From contig CM044490.1 in the NCBI GenBank assembly GCA_024364805.1, positions 89,051,448 through 89,092,193 of the forward strand: 40,746 bases of DNA, read 5' to 3'. Positions 19,690 through 30,080 of this stretch are shown here, piece after piece. Every line of letters starts with the position of its first letter. The stretch's first letter is position 1. The notes beneath the pieces were generated by a model. That model had not been told where the DNA came from. It worked only from the letters and a program-made list of their open reading frames with translations, and made no database searches. This DNA is from Euprymna scolopes. Its lineage: Eukaryota; Mollusca; Cephalopoda; Sepiida; Sepiolidae. Both the position numbers and the translations under genes were made by a program.

Positions 19690-19855
19690 AGTTGGAATTG
19701 TCTCTACAAAGACATTAGGTACTTATGGAAGAAATCATGTGGAGGTTGCCAGCATCTCTAAATGAAAATGTTTCTTTGAAACAAACTGGATCCAATTTGG
19801 CAGATCCAGGTTGTCAATCTGTTTCATTAACCGCTTAGAAACTGTCACCTTCCAG
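19690..19855 (-). mobile_element. tRNA-derived SINE, family S2, copy 3
   Basis: Same order again (ACATTAGGTACTTATGGAAG, GTGGAGGTTGCCAGCATC, CCAGGTTGTCAATCTG, TTAACCGCTTAGAAACTGTC). It lies 240 bp from copy 2 in the same orientation, so copies 2 and 3 form a loose tandem pair. Confidence 0.6.
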
Positions 19856-20060
19856 CTGTGGGTGCTGGATAGGTTTCCTTCCATACAAAAAAATCTTTAG
19901 GGGTTGCTATGCAATGGACATATTTTAGAGATGCGAGATGCACCACTCTATACAAAGGAAAATATAACACAGAATAAAACCAAAACCTTCTTTAACAAAA
20001 CAATGAAAGTGGCAGAAAGTTGGACAAGTGATTAAAAAGAGGAGTTAGAGGTTCTTTTGT

Positions 20061-20190
20061 CACTTAAGGAACTTCTTTAGTCTCTTTGGAAATCATGTCG
20101 GGGTCACCATTTTAGAAATGTGATACTTCCTAAGTTATTTCTGCTGACCGACAGTGATTCCCAAAGAGGCTAAAAGAAGTTCCTTAGAGG
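20061..20190. repeat. 130-bp foldback element
   Basis: CTTAAGGAACTTCTTTAGTC...CTTTGGAAATCATGTCGG on the left is the inverted counterpart of CCGACAGTGATTCCCAAAGA...AGAAGTTCCTTAG on the right, about 43 bp per arm and about 85% identical by eye. The loop is also flanked by GGGTCA/TGACC. Small non-autonomous foldback. Confidence 0.7.
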
Positions 20191-20199
20191 ACAGATGGA

Positions 20200-21115
20200 A
20201 TCAATGTGCCCTGTAAGCTGATTGGTCAGTGTGTGGTCAAATCGCCTAGCAGGGAAATTGATTCGCAAGAAAAAATAAGTCTATATTTTATTTGTGACTG
20301 CCAACATAGTCAGCGGAGATAAACCTATATACAAATATTAAACGCAACCACAGGTGCGCAACAAGATTGCAAAGATTTTAAAAAGTAAATAAAAAAATTG
20401 TCAAATTCAATTAAAATTATTTTAGGAAACAAATTTTATTCAATTTCATTGTTTTCAAATCTGGGATTAGCAAGAATAAATTAAAAATGTATATGTTGTA
20501 TATTGCTACTGAGCTTAAAAGAAACACTTATATATATAAAATATATAATGATATATTTTTATTTTTCGATTGCTGTGAACAAGTAGAGTCAAAGAGAGTA
20601 AAGTGGGCTCAGATTTGATGGAAATTAATCTCGAATTTATTAGCCAGACGCCTTTCTGCTGATCTCAATTTGGACGAGTTAATATAACATTTTAGGACAC
20701 CCACAACTGCCACACATGTATTCCAGGATTTCGCCTTGACCCTATCGGACATGGCTTCCAACCATTTTATATCTTATTTAGTGACGGGTGAATTTTTGTC
20801 TGCAGGTGTTCTTGGTAGGTGTCTCTGCATTAAATAACTGAATTTATATTCTTCCGACCAGATAAATATCTGTGTCAATCAGTTCAGTGTTACTTCTTTC
20901 GCTCAGGTTTTATGTTCACTATTGCAGGCTTGATACTTAACACATATAGAAAAGAAAATGCTACAATTCAATTATTTCATGAAATAAAATATTGTTTCGT
21001 TGAGGAAGGAGAGTCGATTATTGTTTTAAAAAAAATAATAAAGAAATTATAGGTGTGGGTATCAAATTTCATAAAAATTTTATCACTCTGAGTTGATGAT
21101 ATTTTGATAAATTTT
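20200..21115 (-). other. Probable 3' UTR and 3' flank of the alpha-arrestin gene
   Basis: Downstream (minus strand) of the TGA at 21118-21116 there is no further arrestin-like exon. AATAAA signals on the minus strand are seen at about 20641-20636 and 20563-20558, giving a 3' UTR of roughly 0.5 kb if used. This is inferred from position only. Confidence 0.35.
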
Positions 21116-21265
21116 TCAGTTTGAGACTTTCGGTTTGGGGCTTTCAGTTCGAGGAGTTGAGCCGGCTATTGGTTGTTCTGGAATTGTTTCTTTCAGTGGA
21201 ATCGTCCCCATAATAATCTTTATTGGTATTTCCAAGAAGGTACGCCAATTACTGCAAACAGAAAA
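21116..21265 (-). CDS. Alpha-arrestin (ARRDC family), last visible exon D
   Basis: 49 codons plus TGA. After a long pyrimidine tract and GCAG acceptor (intron CAG at 21268-21266) the exon opens FSVCSNWRTF and continues LEIPIKIIMGTIPL. That is the closing strand of the arrestin C domain, usually L-P-hydrophobic-hydrophobic-I-G-T-I/V-P-L; here Met stands where Ile is usual. Phase 0 joins it to WLI at the end of exon C, giving the expected YWLI-FSVC strand. The tail is short (KETIPEQPIAGS...KVSN-stop) and has no PPxY motif, which ARRDC1-4-type proteins use to bind NEDD4 ubiquitin ligases. No good splice donor lies before the stop, so the protein probably ends here. Confidence 0.8.
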   Translation of the reverse strand, partial: FSVCSNWRTFLEIPIKIIMGTIPLKETIPEQPIAGSTPRTESPKPKVSN

Positions 21266-21377
21266 CTGCCAAATACAAAAAAAAAAAAAAAGAAAGAAAG
21301 AAGGTTAATACAGATTACAAGAAACTGGTTTTTAAATATTTATGTTCATTCTGAGACGAAATCAGTGAAAATAAATA

Positions 21378-22260
21378 TAGGGTGGAACGATAAAATTGTC
21401 GCCTTAAAGGAAACACCACTATAGGTTTATTTTAATACTTTTATTGAAAAAATCAATTCAGGTAACTTGATTATGTAGTAGAGCTGACACCTATTCAATG
21501 TAGCTGCCTTCAGCCTCAATCACCGCCTCGATACAGGTCCAGAAGTTGGAGCATCCTTTTTCCACAAGCGCCAGCGGGAGCTCGATGAATACTTAGCAGA
21601 TGGAGGCAATCAGACTGACTTTGATGTTGTGAGAGGTCATGTTGGTGATGTTCTCGATGAATGATCAAATGAAGTAGTCCAGCAGGTTCAGGTCAGGGGA
21701 GAAGCAGGGCCAGTGAGAGAATGGTACAAAGTCGTAGTACTTCTTTTGAAGCCAAGCCTGAGGCTCTTTGGACTTGTGGGCTGGTGCCGAGTCCTGCTGC
21801 CACACCCAGGGTCTGCCAGTGGCCATCTGATTGCACCAGGGGCTCACCACACTCTTCAGCACATCCGGATACACTTTGGTGTTGATTTTCAAGCTGACTT
21901 CGAAGATGTGAGGTGGCATGATGTGGCCCTCACTAAAAACCACACCAAAGACCATAACCATGGCTGGAAACTGCATTGAGATGTGCCTTCAAGTATTGAA
22001 CTGTCAAGATTTGCATTTTGAGGATGTTGGCAATGGTCCTGTTGTCATAACTTGGATCAATAGAGAGCATAAATTCTACAGTTGTCCAATCTTGCTCATT
22101 AAACATTGTATCACTTTCAAACATAAGAGAAGGCTCCTATCGCTCTTGAGATTTGTATACAACTAGTTGATGGTCTGCAACAAAAAAATATCAGTTTTCC
22201 TTAAATGGAAATGGAATCATGTTGTCTTTTCTAGGGCGAAAATTTTATTGTTCCATCCTG
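21378..22260 (-). mobile_element. Mariner-type transposon, internally deleted (DD37D spacing)
   Basis: The terminal inverted repeats pair over 26 bp with 4 mismatches: left TAGGGTGGAACGATAAAATT..., right (minus) CAGGATGGAACAATAAAATT.... Both are bordered by TA (21376-21377 and 22261-22262). At 883 bp it is about 0.4 kb shorter than a usual mariner. The transposase remnant at 21665-21976 keeps the second Asp (WVWQQDSAPAH) and third Asp (SPDLNLLDYF), 37 residues apart as in the maT-like group. The N-terminal part is largely lost and the frame is interrupted. It sits 112 bp upstream (minus strand) of the exon D acceptor. Confidence 0.88.
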
Positions 22261-22379
22261 TATACCCCAGATAAGTTTCAAATTAAAAAACAAAACAACT
22301 GTCTTTAAATATGGCACACTAACCGATTGACCCACGGGAAAAGTGAGGGCAAGTGCGAAATAGTGACACTATAAAATAC

Positions 22380-22545
22380 ATAAAACAAACTTTCCTTTTT
22401 TTTTCTTTTCTTTTCCCTCTTCATCTCTGTCTCTCTATCTGTTTGCCTCTCTCTCTTTGAAGCTTTGTTCATGGATTCTGCATTTAGATTTAGGCACAGA
22501 TCAGATAGAGAGTGGGGGAAATCATATATAGCTAGTCGAGTGTTT
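22380..22545 (-). mobile_element. Short LINE tail fragment
   Basis: GAAGCTTTGTTCATGGATTC...TTTAGATTTAGGCACAGAT...GAGAGTGGGGGAAAT...GTCGAGTGTT repeats 23562-23650, the C-terminal part of a Jockey/CR1-like LINE. Only about 90 bp (22459-22545) are recognisable; the CT-rich sequence before it is simple sequence. Confidence 0.6.
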
Positions 22546-22687
22546 TTTTGCTAAAGTTTAATTAGATCCATTAATCAATTTTAAGTTCTAATAAAAAAAC
22601 TAAATTCACGAAACAAGATTTCCAGGTGTTTTCATGATTCTTTTCTTCCATCATTATTTTAAATTGTTCGTGTAGCGCCTTCTCTTC

Positions 22688-23180
22688 CTACTTTTTCTTT
22701 CTTGCCTTTTTGTTACTGCCTTCATCGTTTTCTATATTGTTCTTATCGACAGTGTCTCTTGTCGTGCTTATCAATCTTTCTGTGTTCTGACTTTTCCAAT
22801 CTTCTACATTTATTAGTCCTGTTCCTCCTTCCCCTTCGTTCCTTTTCATATAGAGTCGGCCAATGTGCATTGTCATTAGTTTCTTTGTCTTCTGGTTAAG
22901 ATGCATAACTTCTTCTTTGGTCCAGCCTATGAATGGTCCAGAGTATCTTATCAGCAATACTATCCAGGTGTTTGTTCCTTTAGATTTCGACTGCATAGTA
23001 TCTTTTCTAAGAGTTTCCTTGTTCTTCTTAGTCACTTTTTTTCCAATCTACTTTCATTTTTGTAGCTTTGATGGTATATGTTCGAGAACCCCTCAAATAT
23101 TTGTATATGTCATCTTCACCAAGCGCCCTCATCTCCTCTAGGTTGAACAGTTCCAAACCCTCTGATGTCTCTAGTTATCC
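22688..23180 (-). mobile_element. LINE fragment (R2/NeSL-like C-terminal region)
   Basis: The minus strand starts near 23150 with LELFNLEEMRALGEDDIYKY, then, after a frame change, NTWIVLLIRYSGPFIGWTKE, the TKKLMTMH block, RLYMKR and TGLINVEDW. This series (NLEEMRALGEDDxYKYLG ... RYSGPF.W ... TRKLMTMH ... RLYxxRxEGGxGL) is the C-terminal region of a non-LTR retrotransposon group common in marine invertebrates. A short deletion has removed residues between TMH and RLY. Probably the same family as the fragment at 5011. Confidence 0.7.
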
Positions 23181-23211
23181 CCCTTTTAATCCCTAGTAAA
23201 GCACACTTTTC

Positions 23212-23229
23212 CATTCCATTCCATTCCAT

Positions 23230-23260
<31 letters not shown>

Positions 23261-23262
23261 CC
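23212..23262. repeat. (CCATT)n followed by (ATC)n
   Basis: About five CCATT units run into ten ATC units. Confidence 0.95.
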
Positions 23263-23314
23263 ACACTTACTCAATCTATTGTATTGGGAGCTTTTGCCAT
23301 AAGATATATTTTAT

Positions 23315-23720
23315 TATTATTTTTTTTTTTTACATGGTGGTCACCACTTATCAAGGCCCGGAAACCACTCAGGGATAAGGGTTATTGCATGTATCAATGG
23401 AGTAGTATTGTAGTAATCGTTAGTATTGGAGATAAAGTGTCTTACTTAAGGGGGCGGTTCATCAGGAATTTGTTTATGTTGAACTTGAAGACATCCAAGT
23501 TGTAGTCTGGTGGGAAACGGCTAAACGGAAGAGAGTTCCACAGTCGTGCACTTCTAAGAAAGAAGCTTTGTTCCTGGAATCTACGTTTTGATTTAGGCAC
23601 AGATAAAGAGTGGGGAAAATTATTGACAATGGTTTCAGCTTGTCGAGTGTTCATCGTGAAAGATTGGCGAGGGGGCACCAGAGATTGGAGCTCAGACGAG
23701 AGGAGTAATATTGTATTATT
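23315..23720 (-). mobile_element. 5'-truncated LINE tail (Jockey/CR1-like) with poly(A)
   Basis: Minus strand: ELQSLVPPRQSF, then SKRRFQEQSFFLRSARLWNS, then DVFKFNINKFLM-stop, then the 3' UTR (GGGCCTTGATAAGTGGTGAC) and an A-run at the 23315 end. The frame is intact over about 100 codons. The same 3' end occurs, on the opposite strand, at 29079-29735 and 30081-31050, all inside this gene's introns. Confidence 0.8.
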
Positions 23721-24081
23721 TTTTTTATAATGATTTCCAGACAATGGCAAGTACTTTTATTTTCTGCAATATTATAATAAAAATGACTAAACTTTTTTTT
23801 AAAATCCTTTGTCATACTGTGTTTAAATTCGCCTGCCCTATCTATTATATTGAGCATGTTTGCCATGAGCTATACTACTTAACAGGAGTAATACTGTACT
23901 ATTATTTTGTCTCTTTAGCAACATCAAGTAGCTGTTATTGTATACCATATCATAAGCACAGGGTGTAACGTTCTTTCTACCAGGCAATGCCGTTTTTAAA
24001 TACATCTGCTCCATCTATTGTATTGAGCAATTTTGCCAAAAGATATATCGTTTATCAAATGTAAAACTTTATTATTATATT

Positions 24082-24123
<42 letters not shown>

Positions 24124-24389
24124 TGTAGGCAACACCAAATACGTATTATTGTACAAAATATTATAAAGAAAGACTGGTTTTAAATGAGGAGTGAAAAAAG
24201 AAAACTTAGGAGGCTTGCAGGGTGATATACTGAATTCAACTAAAATAAAATGAAAGAAACACCCAGAGCACTACTGAAATCACCCTTTCTGAGTCCCCCT
24301 CTTCTTTCCCACCTTGTGTAAGATGGAACTGAAACCACACAAATAAAATCAAAGAGACTTCCAAAGCACTACTTCATCAATATTACATA
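23721..24389. repeat. Short dispersed repeats and (TAG)n
   Basis: TCTATTGTATTGAGCAATTTTGCCAAAAGATAT at about 24011 recurs in variant form near 23838 and 23274 (spacing 173 and 564 bp). A (TAG)n run occupies 24083-24123. No exon seen. Confidence 0.55.
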
Positions 24390-25240
24390 TCTTGTTAATA
24401 TATGGAAATGGAGAGGAGCATAAATTACGAATTGACCAGGACCAGTTGTTTCAAATGACATTGTCCGGGATAAAAATATTGTAAGATTACAGATTACTTT
24501 TGGTAATATGTTAATTCTTTTTGGACTATTGTCTTTATCGACATCATTTATCTTAATATTATAGCACAATGAAGGGGGGGGGGCGGAACAAAAAATTAGG
24601 AATTGATTAGACCATTTGTTCTACTCATTGTTGTTCAAGATAAAAAATTTTAACATCACAGTATTACTTTGGTAACTGGTATATATTAACTCTCTTCGGA
24701 CTATTGTCTTAATCAACATCATTTATTATTATTATTATATTATAGTGAAATGAAAGTGGTGGGAGCAAGAAATTAGAAGTTGACTGGGACTATTTGTTCT
24801 ACCTGGCGTTGTCCGAGATAACAAATTGTAAAATTACAGTATAACTTTTTTGTAAAGGATATATAGAAAATCTCTCTGAACTATCGACTTCATTAACATT
24901 AAGTCTCTTCTTACTATGTAGAAATGGAGGTGGGGAGGCAAGAAATTAGGAGTTAACTGTGACTATTTGTTCTACCTGGCGTTGTCCAGGATAACAAATT
25001 GTAAAATTACAGTATAACATTTGTAAGGGATATATAGAAAATCTCTCCGAACTATTGACTTCATTAACAAATTGTAACAAATTGTAAAATTTTTGATATG
25101 TGGTACATATTAATACTCTTCAAACTATTGATTCTATCAATATAATTTACTTCGTATTATTGTGAAATGGAGAGGGGTGAGCACAAAAACTTCGGAATTG
25201 ATCAGGACCATATCTTCTATGCCTTTGTCCTTTTGTTGGA
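24390..25240. repeat. Tandem array, about 174-bp period, in the last intron
   Basis: Four to five diverged units. Landmarks: a GAAATGGAG-like start, (A/G)ATTGA(C/T)-AGGACCA, TTGTTCTACCTGGCGTTGTC, GATAACAAATTGTAAAATTACAGTA, and a closing GAACTAT(C/T)GACTTCATTAAC. Starts at about 24429, 24600, 24775, 24949 and 25193. Units 3 and 4 are the most alike. No coding frame. It ends about 170 bp from exon C. Confidence 0.75.
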
Positions 25241-25408
25241 GTTGATTTAGAGCCATAATCTCAAGTGCTCAATATTCCGGATAGAGCAGGTAGTAATCCA
25301 AAAATCATCAATATTCTAGATAGAGCAGGTGAGGACAGGAAATGACTCTGGATTTTAATTAAAAAAACAAAACAAAAACAAAACAAGACAAAAAACAATG
25401 TAACTTAC

Positions 25409-25594
25409 AATTAACCAATATTCAATATCCATGATACTGCAATATATTAATTGCGGAGAACACAGAGACGGAATCTCCAGACATTTTCCTTTCCAAGAAC
25501 CAAATTCTCCAGGCTTTACTGGACAACGACTTCGTACAAATGTTTCAGAAATCTTTTTTGTCTTGGTTTTCTTTTTAGCATGAAATATTATTTT
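25409..25594 (-). CDS. Alpha-arrestin (ARRDC family), exon C
   Basis: 62 codons, phase 0 on both sides. The acceptor TTTTTTCCAG precedes KIIFHAKKKTKTKKISETF, the donor is GTAAGT after WLI. The exon encodes the middle of the arrestin C domain: the Q-x-hydrophobic-x-F-x-A strand followed by a basic turn (KIIFHAKKKTK), the VKPGE turn, the W-x-G-x-x-L-x-I-P strand (SWKGKCLEIPSL) and CSIMDIEYWLI, matching the C-x-I-I-x-V-x-Y-x-L strand of ARRDC proteins. It joins in phase to VTLVK of exon B and FSVC of exon D. Alpha-arrestins are adaptors that bring ubiquitin ligases to membrane cargo. Confidence 0.88.
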
Positions 25595-25986
25595 CTGGAA
25601 AAAATAAAAAAGAGGATAAAATGTATAGAGACAGCTGACAACGACTGTGGAGGTGGGGACGTGGACAGACAACACCAATGATAAAACCTCTACCCAGTTA
25701 TCCCCGTCGTGGGGAGACACACAGGTGTATACAGATAGCAACGATTAAGGTATTTAACCCAGGTAGTGGGGATGCGCATTACATCTGATTTAAACGCATG
25801 TTTGCAAAAAAATAAAAATAAGATCGCACATGAAACCAATTTTAATTAATTAAATAGTAATAATTAAATAGTAATAATGAAAATATAAAAAAACAACATC
25901 TTCTATATATTAATAAGATAGTGTATGTACTATTTTGTGTGTCATACTTACATCGTTTTTCTTCCGAGTGACTCTCATTTAATTGT

Positions 25987-26420
25987 TACTAGCCTGAATG
26001 CCTGGCGTTGCCCGGGTGTTTCGAGGTGTGTGTTGAGCAAAAAAACAAACAAAAACAAAAGTGGTAGTAGGCAGGCAGGCTCGAACCCGTATCGCGAAGG
26101 AAGAAAAGAATGTGAAAAAAAAACAAAAAAACGTGACGTCTTTGCTATTACATCCATCACCAAACCGGAAGTTACAAATGTTTAAATTAAGGCTAGTCAA
26201 TCAAAAAGAGGGGATGACTTTCGAAATATCGGTGAAAAAAAGCGACCTCTTACTGTAGAAAAGTGCCTAGTTGAAGGTGAAGGAATTAACGTTTTTAGCC
26301 AATTATTCGATATTTGTCGTCCGAAGGGTCGAGCTTCAAAACGATACCAATATTGTGAAAATCCGTAGCCTCTGTCGAAAGTTTTAGGCAGACATACATA
26401 CATACATACATACATTTAAA
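25987..26420 (+). repeat. Dispersed repeat R5, copy 1
   Basis: Starts CTAGCCTGAATGCCTGGCGT-TGCCCGGGTGTTT and runs through GTGGTAGTAGGCAGGCAGGC, a GGCTCGAACCCG word (a B box on the minus strand), GTGACGTCTTTGCTATT, GATGACTTTCGAAA and AAGTTTTAGGCAGACA, then into (CATA)n. The same order is at 31570-31990. Possibly SINE-derived; the class is unknown. It lies in the intron between exons B and C. Confidence 0.75.
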
Positions 26421-26660
26421 CAGCCATGTGAGATTTATATCATAGAAGATTACAAGAAATGGAAGGTCATCTATAATATAAATCTCACCTGTCTCTTTAA
26501 ATGTACGTACGTATGTACGTATGTATGTATGTATGTATGTATGTATGTATGTATGTTGTTGCAATCATCATGTATGTCTGCCTAAAACTTTCCATGGAGT
26601 TGACGGATTTTCACCAGATTGGTATTGTTTTGAAACTTGACCCTTCAGACGTAGTTCTGA
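26270..26660. repeat. Foldback around paired CATA/GTAT microsatellites
   Basis: The end of R5 (CAATATTGTGAAAATCCGTA...AAAGTTTTAGGCAGACA) returns inverted at 26572-26650 (TGTCTGCCTAAAACTTTCCA...GATTTTCACCAGATTGGTAT). Inside it, (CATA)n TTTAAACAGCCATGTGAGATTTATA is the inverse of TATAAATCTCACCTGTCTCTTTAAA (TACG/GTAT)n. The same arm occurs once at 35938-35990. Confidence 0.75.
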
Positions 26661-26699
26661 GCAGGCGATTCCACTTTTTAAAAAAAGAAGATGACATGA

Positions 26700-26740
<41 letters not shown>

Positions 26741-26743
<3 letters not shown>

Positions 26744-28171
26744 TGCCGGCAAAAAGAAAGTCTACACTTGTAATTTTTTTAAAAACTGCAAATGTAAGCT
26801 AAATTTAATGTAACTGTTTAAACAACCTATACCTCATTTGATCTTTTATTCCTCTATAATTTTACCTGTTCATATTTGACTTTTAATTGAAATATTCTAG
26901 TGTTCACGTCAATTTAAAAAAATAACTTCAAATTGAGGAGGCAAAAAGAAAGTCTGAAGCAAAAAATTCGCTTAAAACCAGCTTAAATTATCGCCCCTAA
27001 ATCAGTTTAAAATATCCACCAACAGGCAACAAAGCATCTCAAATCGTAATTGTTGTTGTTCTTAAATCTGGTCGTACTAAAGTTGCTTCTAACAGGGAAA
27101 ACGATGCTATCAAGATCCAAAGTCTAAGAAAGAGATTTGAAACGGCTCCCCAAATCCAACAACAGTGCAATCTTGTTAAAAATTGCTCTCTTTCTACTGT
27201 CAAGAACAGATTAAAGGAATCTAATTTGCGAGGATAAGTTGCAAGACGCAAGCCAATGATTTCTGTAAAGAACAGAAAGCACCATCTGGACTTTGTCAGA
27301 TGCAATGAAAATCATGACTCTTCATAGTGGTCAAAAGTGCTTTTTAGCGACGAAAGCAAGTTCAATAGGCTAGGCAGTGATGGTAGGCAGTACGTCCGTC
27401 AGAGGAAAGACATAGAATTTAATCCTAGGTGCTCAGTTTTAACGCTGCAAGTTGATGGATGTTCAATTTTAGTGTGGGACATTATTAGTACCAATGGTCC
27501 AAGGCCTATAGTTTGCTTGCAATGTCGAATTAATTCGACCAAGAACATTAATATGTTGACTGAGCATTTTCTACCCTACTTTAGTCGGAATTTGGATGAT
27601 AATCCCATCTTCATGCAGGATAATGCTTCCATAGACACAACTGGCAATGTCAAGAGGTTCCTGGAAGAGCATGATATTCCGTATTTGGATTGGCTTGCAT
27701 AATCTCCAGAGCTCAATCCTATCGAAAACTTATGGCATTACATCAAGCAACAGCTTCACAATGATAAAATTTCAAATTTGGAAGAACTTTGGACAAAAAT
27801 TAAAGAAAAGTTGGATGTCCTTTCCCCGGAGTATTGCTGCAGTCTAATTCTAATTGCAGAAGGGCTATGCTACTAAATATTAACTAGTTCATTGTGTTCC
27901 TGTTGTAACTGTGTTGCATTAATGTTCTAAAGTTACATTTAAATAACAATTTTCCATTGTGCTGACTTTCTTTTTGCCTCCTCAATTTGAAGTTAGTTTT
28001 TAAATTGACGTGAACACTAGAATATTTCAATTAAAAGTCAAATATGAACAGGTAAAATTATAGGAGAATAAAAAGCCAATCAAATGAGGTATAGTTTGTT
28101 TAAACATTTAGGTTAAATATGCAGTTTTTGAAAAAATTACAAGTGCGGACTTTCTTGTTTTGCTGCCTGTG
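26741..28171 (+). mobile_element. Tc1-type transposon with long IR/DR ends
   Basis: 1431 bp bordered by TA (26739-26740, 28172-28173). The inverted repeats are about 210 bp (26741-26955 and 27963-28171). Each arm carries the word CAAAAAGAAAGTCT twice, once near the outer tip (26750) and once at the inner end (26942), mirrored on the right (GACTTTCTTTTTGCCTCCTC at 27964; GGACTTTCTTGTTTTGC near 28147). This is the IR/DR plan of the Sleeping Beauty type. It lies in the intron between exons B and C, antisense to the gene, downstream of an AT microsatellite (26704-26740). Confidence 0.92.
27001..27870 (+). pseudogene. Tc1 transposase, DD34E, inactivated
   Basis: One reading frame from about 27001 to 27845 shows helix-turn-helix remnants (CSLSTVKNRLKESNL), LFSDESKFNRLG with the first Asp, MQDNAS with the second Asp, and SPELNPIENLW with the Glu, 34 residues after the second Asp. 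Three stops interrupt it: TAA 27235-27237, TAG 27325-27327, and TAA 27700-27702 where Gln is usual. No start Met is clear and the C-terminus drifts out of frame near 27840. The product would have cut and pasted the element; this copy is dead but still readable. Confidence 0.88.
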
Positions 28172-28174
28172 TAT

Positions 28175-29078
28175 ATATAAATTCATGACAGCTCTTTTTT
28201 TTAAAAGATGGAATGACCCGATCATCGAAGACAAGATGCAAGAAAGTAAGCAAGGTCCACAGAATCTTATAAATATATGGATAACATTATTTTCAGCCAG
28301 TAAGTGTTCATAATGAAAACACGTGATTGGTAAAGAAAACTGAGTAAATAGCTACAAGTCAAAATGTTACATTTGTAAGTAATATACATATGTGAATATT
28401 TGGCAGCGTGGCGTTGTGTATGTGTGTTGATTTACCTTGTTCTTGTTAGTGCATGTATAGCTGTGAGTAGCAGTTAATTTCAGTTTTTCTGACTCTTGCT
28501 TATGTGTAAAAATGTATGGCGAGATGAAAAACACATGTATGTGAATCATTGAGTCGTTTTCATCTCCCCCCCAATCAAAGGAACGGTGTGGGAGGGGTGT
28601 TCAGTAGGCGTTCTTAAGTTCTTCCATACAGCAGACTAGTGAAGTATTTACCTGCCTTTTGGATGTTTGTTTCCTCACTTTATAAGAGTTTCTAAGTCTG
28701 AATCAGCTTATTGTTTTGACATAAACTTGCTACTTTTGGGGTTTGAAACGATTTTAATTGGTTGAAAATACTTTGAATTAACACGTTCCTGTGAAAATTG
28801 ACTTACTTTAAGAAGTGACAAAGAAAGCGATTCAAAGCAAAGTGGAGACAGAAAGAGTGTAGCAATTAGAGCAATTTGGTTTTTAGTGTTCATTAGAATC
28901 ACTTCAAGAGAATAACCTTATTTATCTTGATTTATTGTCTGTATAGTTTGTTGTTGTCAACCTATTAATTAACGAAATATCTTTTTATCCCCATGACATG
29001 TTAGCCACTTTTTATTTATTGATATGTGTGAAATTATCAACAATACATTGCGTATTATAAATCAATGGATTATTAAAA
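28175..29078. other. Intron sequence, nothing recognised
   Basis: Part of the intron between exons B and C. No exon, RNA gene or known element seen; open frames here are short and unremarkable. Confidence 0.5.
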
Positions 29079-29735
29079 CAGAATAAACCTGTATAAGAGC
29101 CAAGTATATTCAAGGATGGAGTACTGTTNNNNNNNNNNNNNNNNNNNNNNNNNNNNNNNNNNNNNNNNNNNNNNNNNNNNNNNNNNNNNNNNNNNNNNNN
29201 NNNNNNNNNNNNNNNNAAATAGACTTTGTAACCTAGTGGGGATGCCCTTTTCTCTTTCATGCAACCACTTTCCCACAGATGAGACGTTGTGAGCCTGTTT
29301 CTGCTTTATCATTATTTTCATGACAAGTGCTTGTCTGAGCTCCAATCTATGGTCCTCCACCCCATGGCCTGACTTTCACAAAAAACACTCGTCTAGCTGA
29401 AAACACTATCAATAATTTCCTTCTCTCTTTATCTGTACTAAAACCTAAACGTAGATTCCATGAACAAAGTTTCTTTCTAAGAACTGCACGCTTGTGGAAC
29501 TCTGTTCCGTTTTCTTGCTTTCCAACTGACTACAATATGGTTGTCTTCAAATTCAATGTGAACAAGTTCTTGATGAGCCATCCCTCTTAGGTAATTCAAT
29601 TTATCAAATTTCCACTACTAACGATTGCTACGGCATGTTCCCCTTGACCACTGTACACACATTAATCCTTATCCTCGAGTGGCTTTCGGGTCTTCATAAA
29701 TGGTGACTCCTTTGTAAAAAAAAAAAACAGAAAAG
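29079..29735 (+). mobile_element. LINE tail, Jockey/CR1-like, next to exon B
   Basis: Begins CCTGTATAAGAGCCAAGTAT, is interrupted by the assembly gap 29129-29216, and continues with the C-terminal coding tail (SFFLRTARLWNS, VVFKFNVNKFLM). The stop, 3' UTR (CTTATCCTCGAGTGGCTTTC) and an A-run (29717-29728) follow. Antisense to the alpha-arrestin gene; its end is about 45 bp from the exon B donor. Confidence 0.8.
29129..29216. other. Assembly gap (N)
   Basis: Run of 88 N inside a LINE copy that has a near neighbour of the same family. The gap is probably a collapse or scaffold join at this repeat. Confidence 0.99.
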
Positions 29736-29778
29736 AATATCGACTGAATTAAGTTAAAAAAAAAGACACAGTTTTTAC

Positions 29779-29961
29779 CTTCACAAGAGTTACCATGGAG
29801 TAAGCAATTGTTTGATTCGACGAATTGTTGATATTTAGCTTGATGTTAATTTTGTCACCTGGTATGTAACCGGATTTGTTCAAATAGACGACGGCAGATA
29901 TAGACCCCGACTTGCAGGACAAACAGCCAAAATTTGTAGAACTGCGCTTGTCGATTCGTGC
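29779..29961 (-). CDS. Alpha-arrestin (ARRDC family), exon B
   Basis: 61 codons, phase 0 on both sides. The acceptor TTCTTTCAG precedes ARIDKRSS; the donor is AAG/GTAAAA after VTLVK. It encodes the linker and first strands of the arrestin C domain: the Cys-rich FGCLSCKSGSIS, matching C-C-x-x-C-x-S-G-P-x-S of ARRDC proteins, then NKSGYIPGDKINI, the K-x-G-Y-x-P-G-[ED]-x-I signature, and an N-rich strand ending in VTLVK. It links YEAK of exon A to KIIFHA of exon C. LINE tails of one family and one orientation flank it on both sides within 45 and 120 bp. Confidence 0.9.
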
Positions 29962-30080
29962 CTGAAAGAATAAAGTAACAAAACAAAAAAGAAAGGTGAG
30001 ACTTCTGATGATAGATAGCCACACTTACCGACATTACGATGTTCTTTGTCTTGAACACAGAGTCCGCTTCAATATCATTC

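Noticed and set aside
20640-20900. A possible further exon on either strand
   Set aside because: Stops occur in every frame I followed and no splice-bounded segment resembles a known domain; the position fits a 3' UTR or flank.
29012-29360. Frames of 82-95 codons across 29129-29216
   Set aside because: They read through the assembly gap and overlap a LINE on the other strand.
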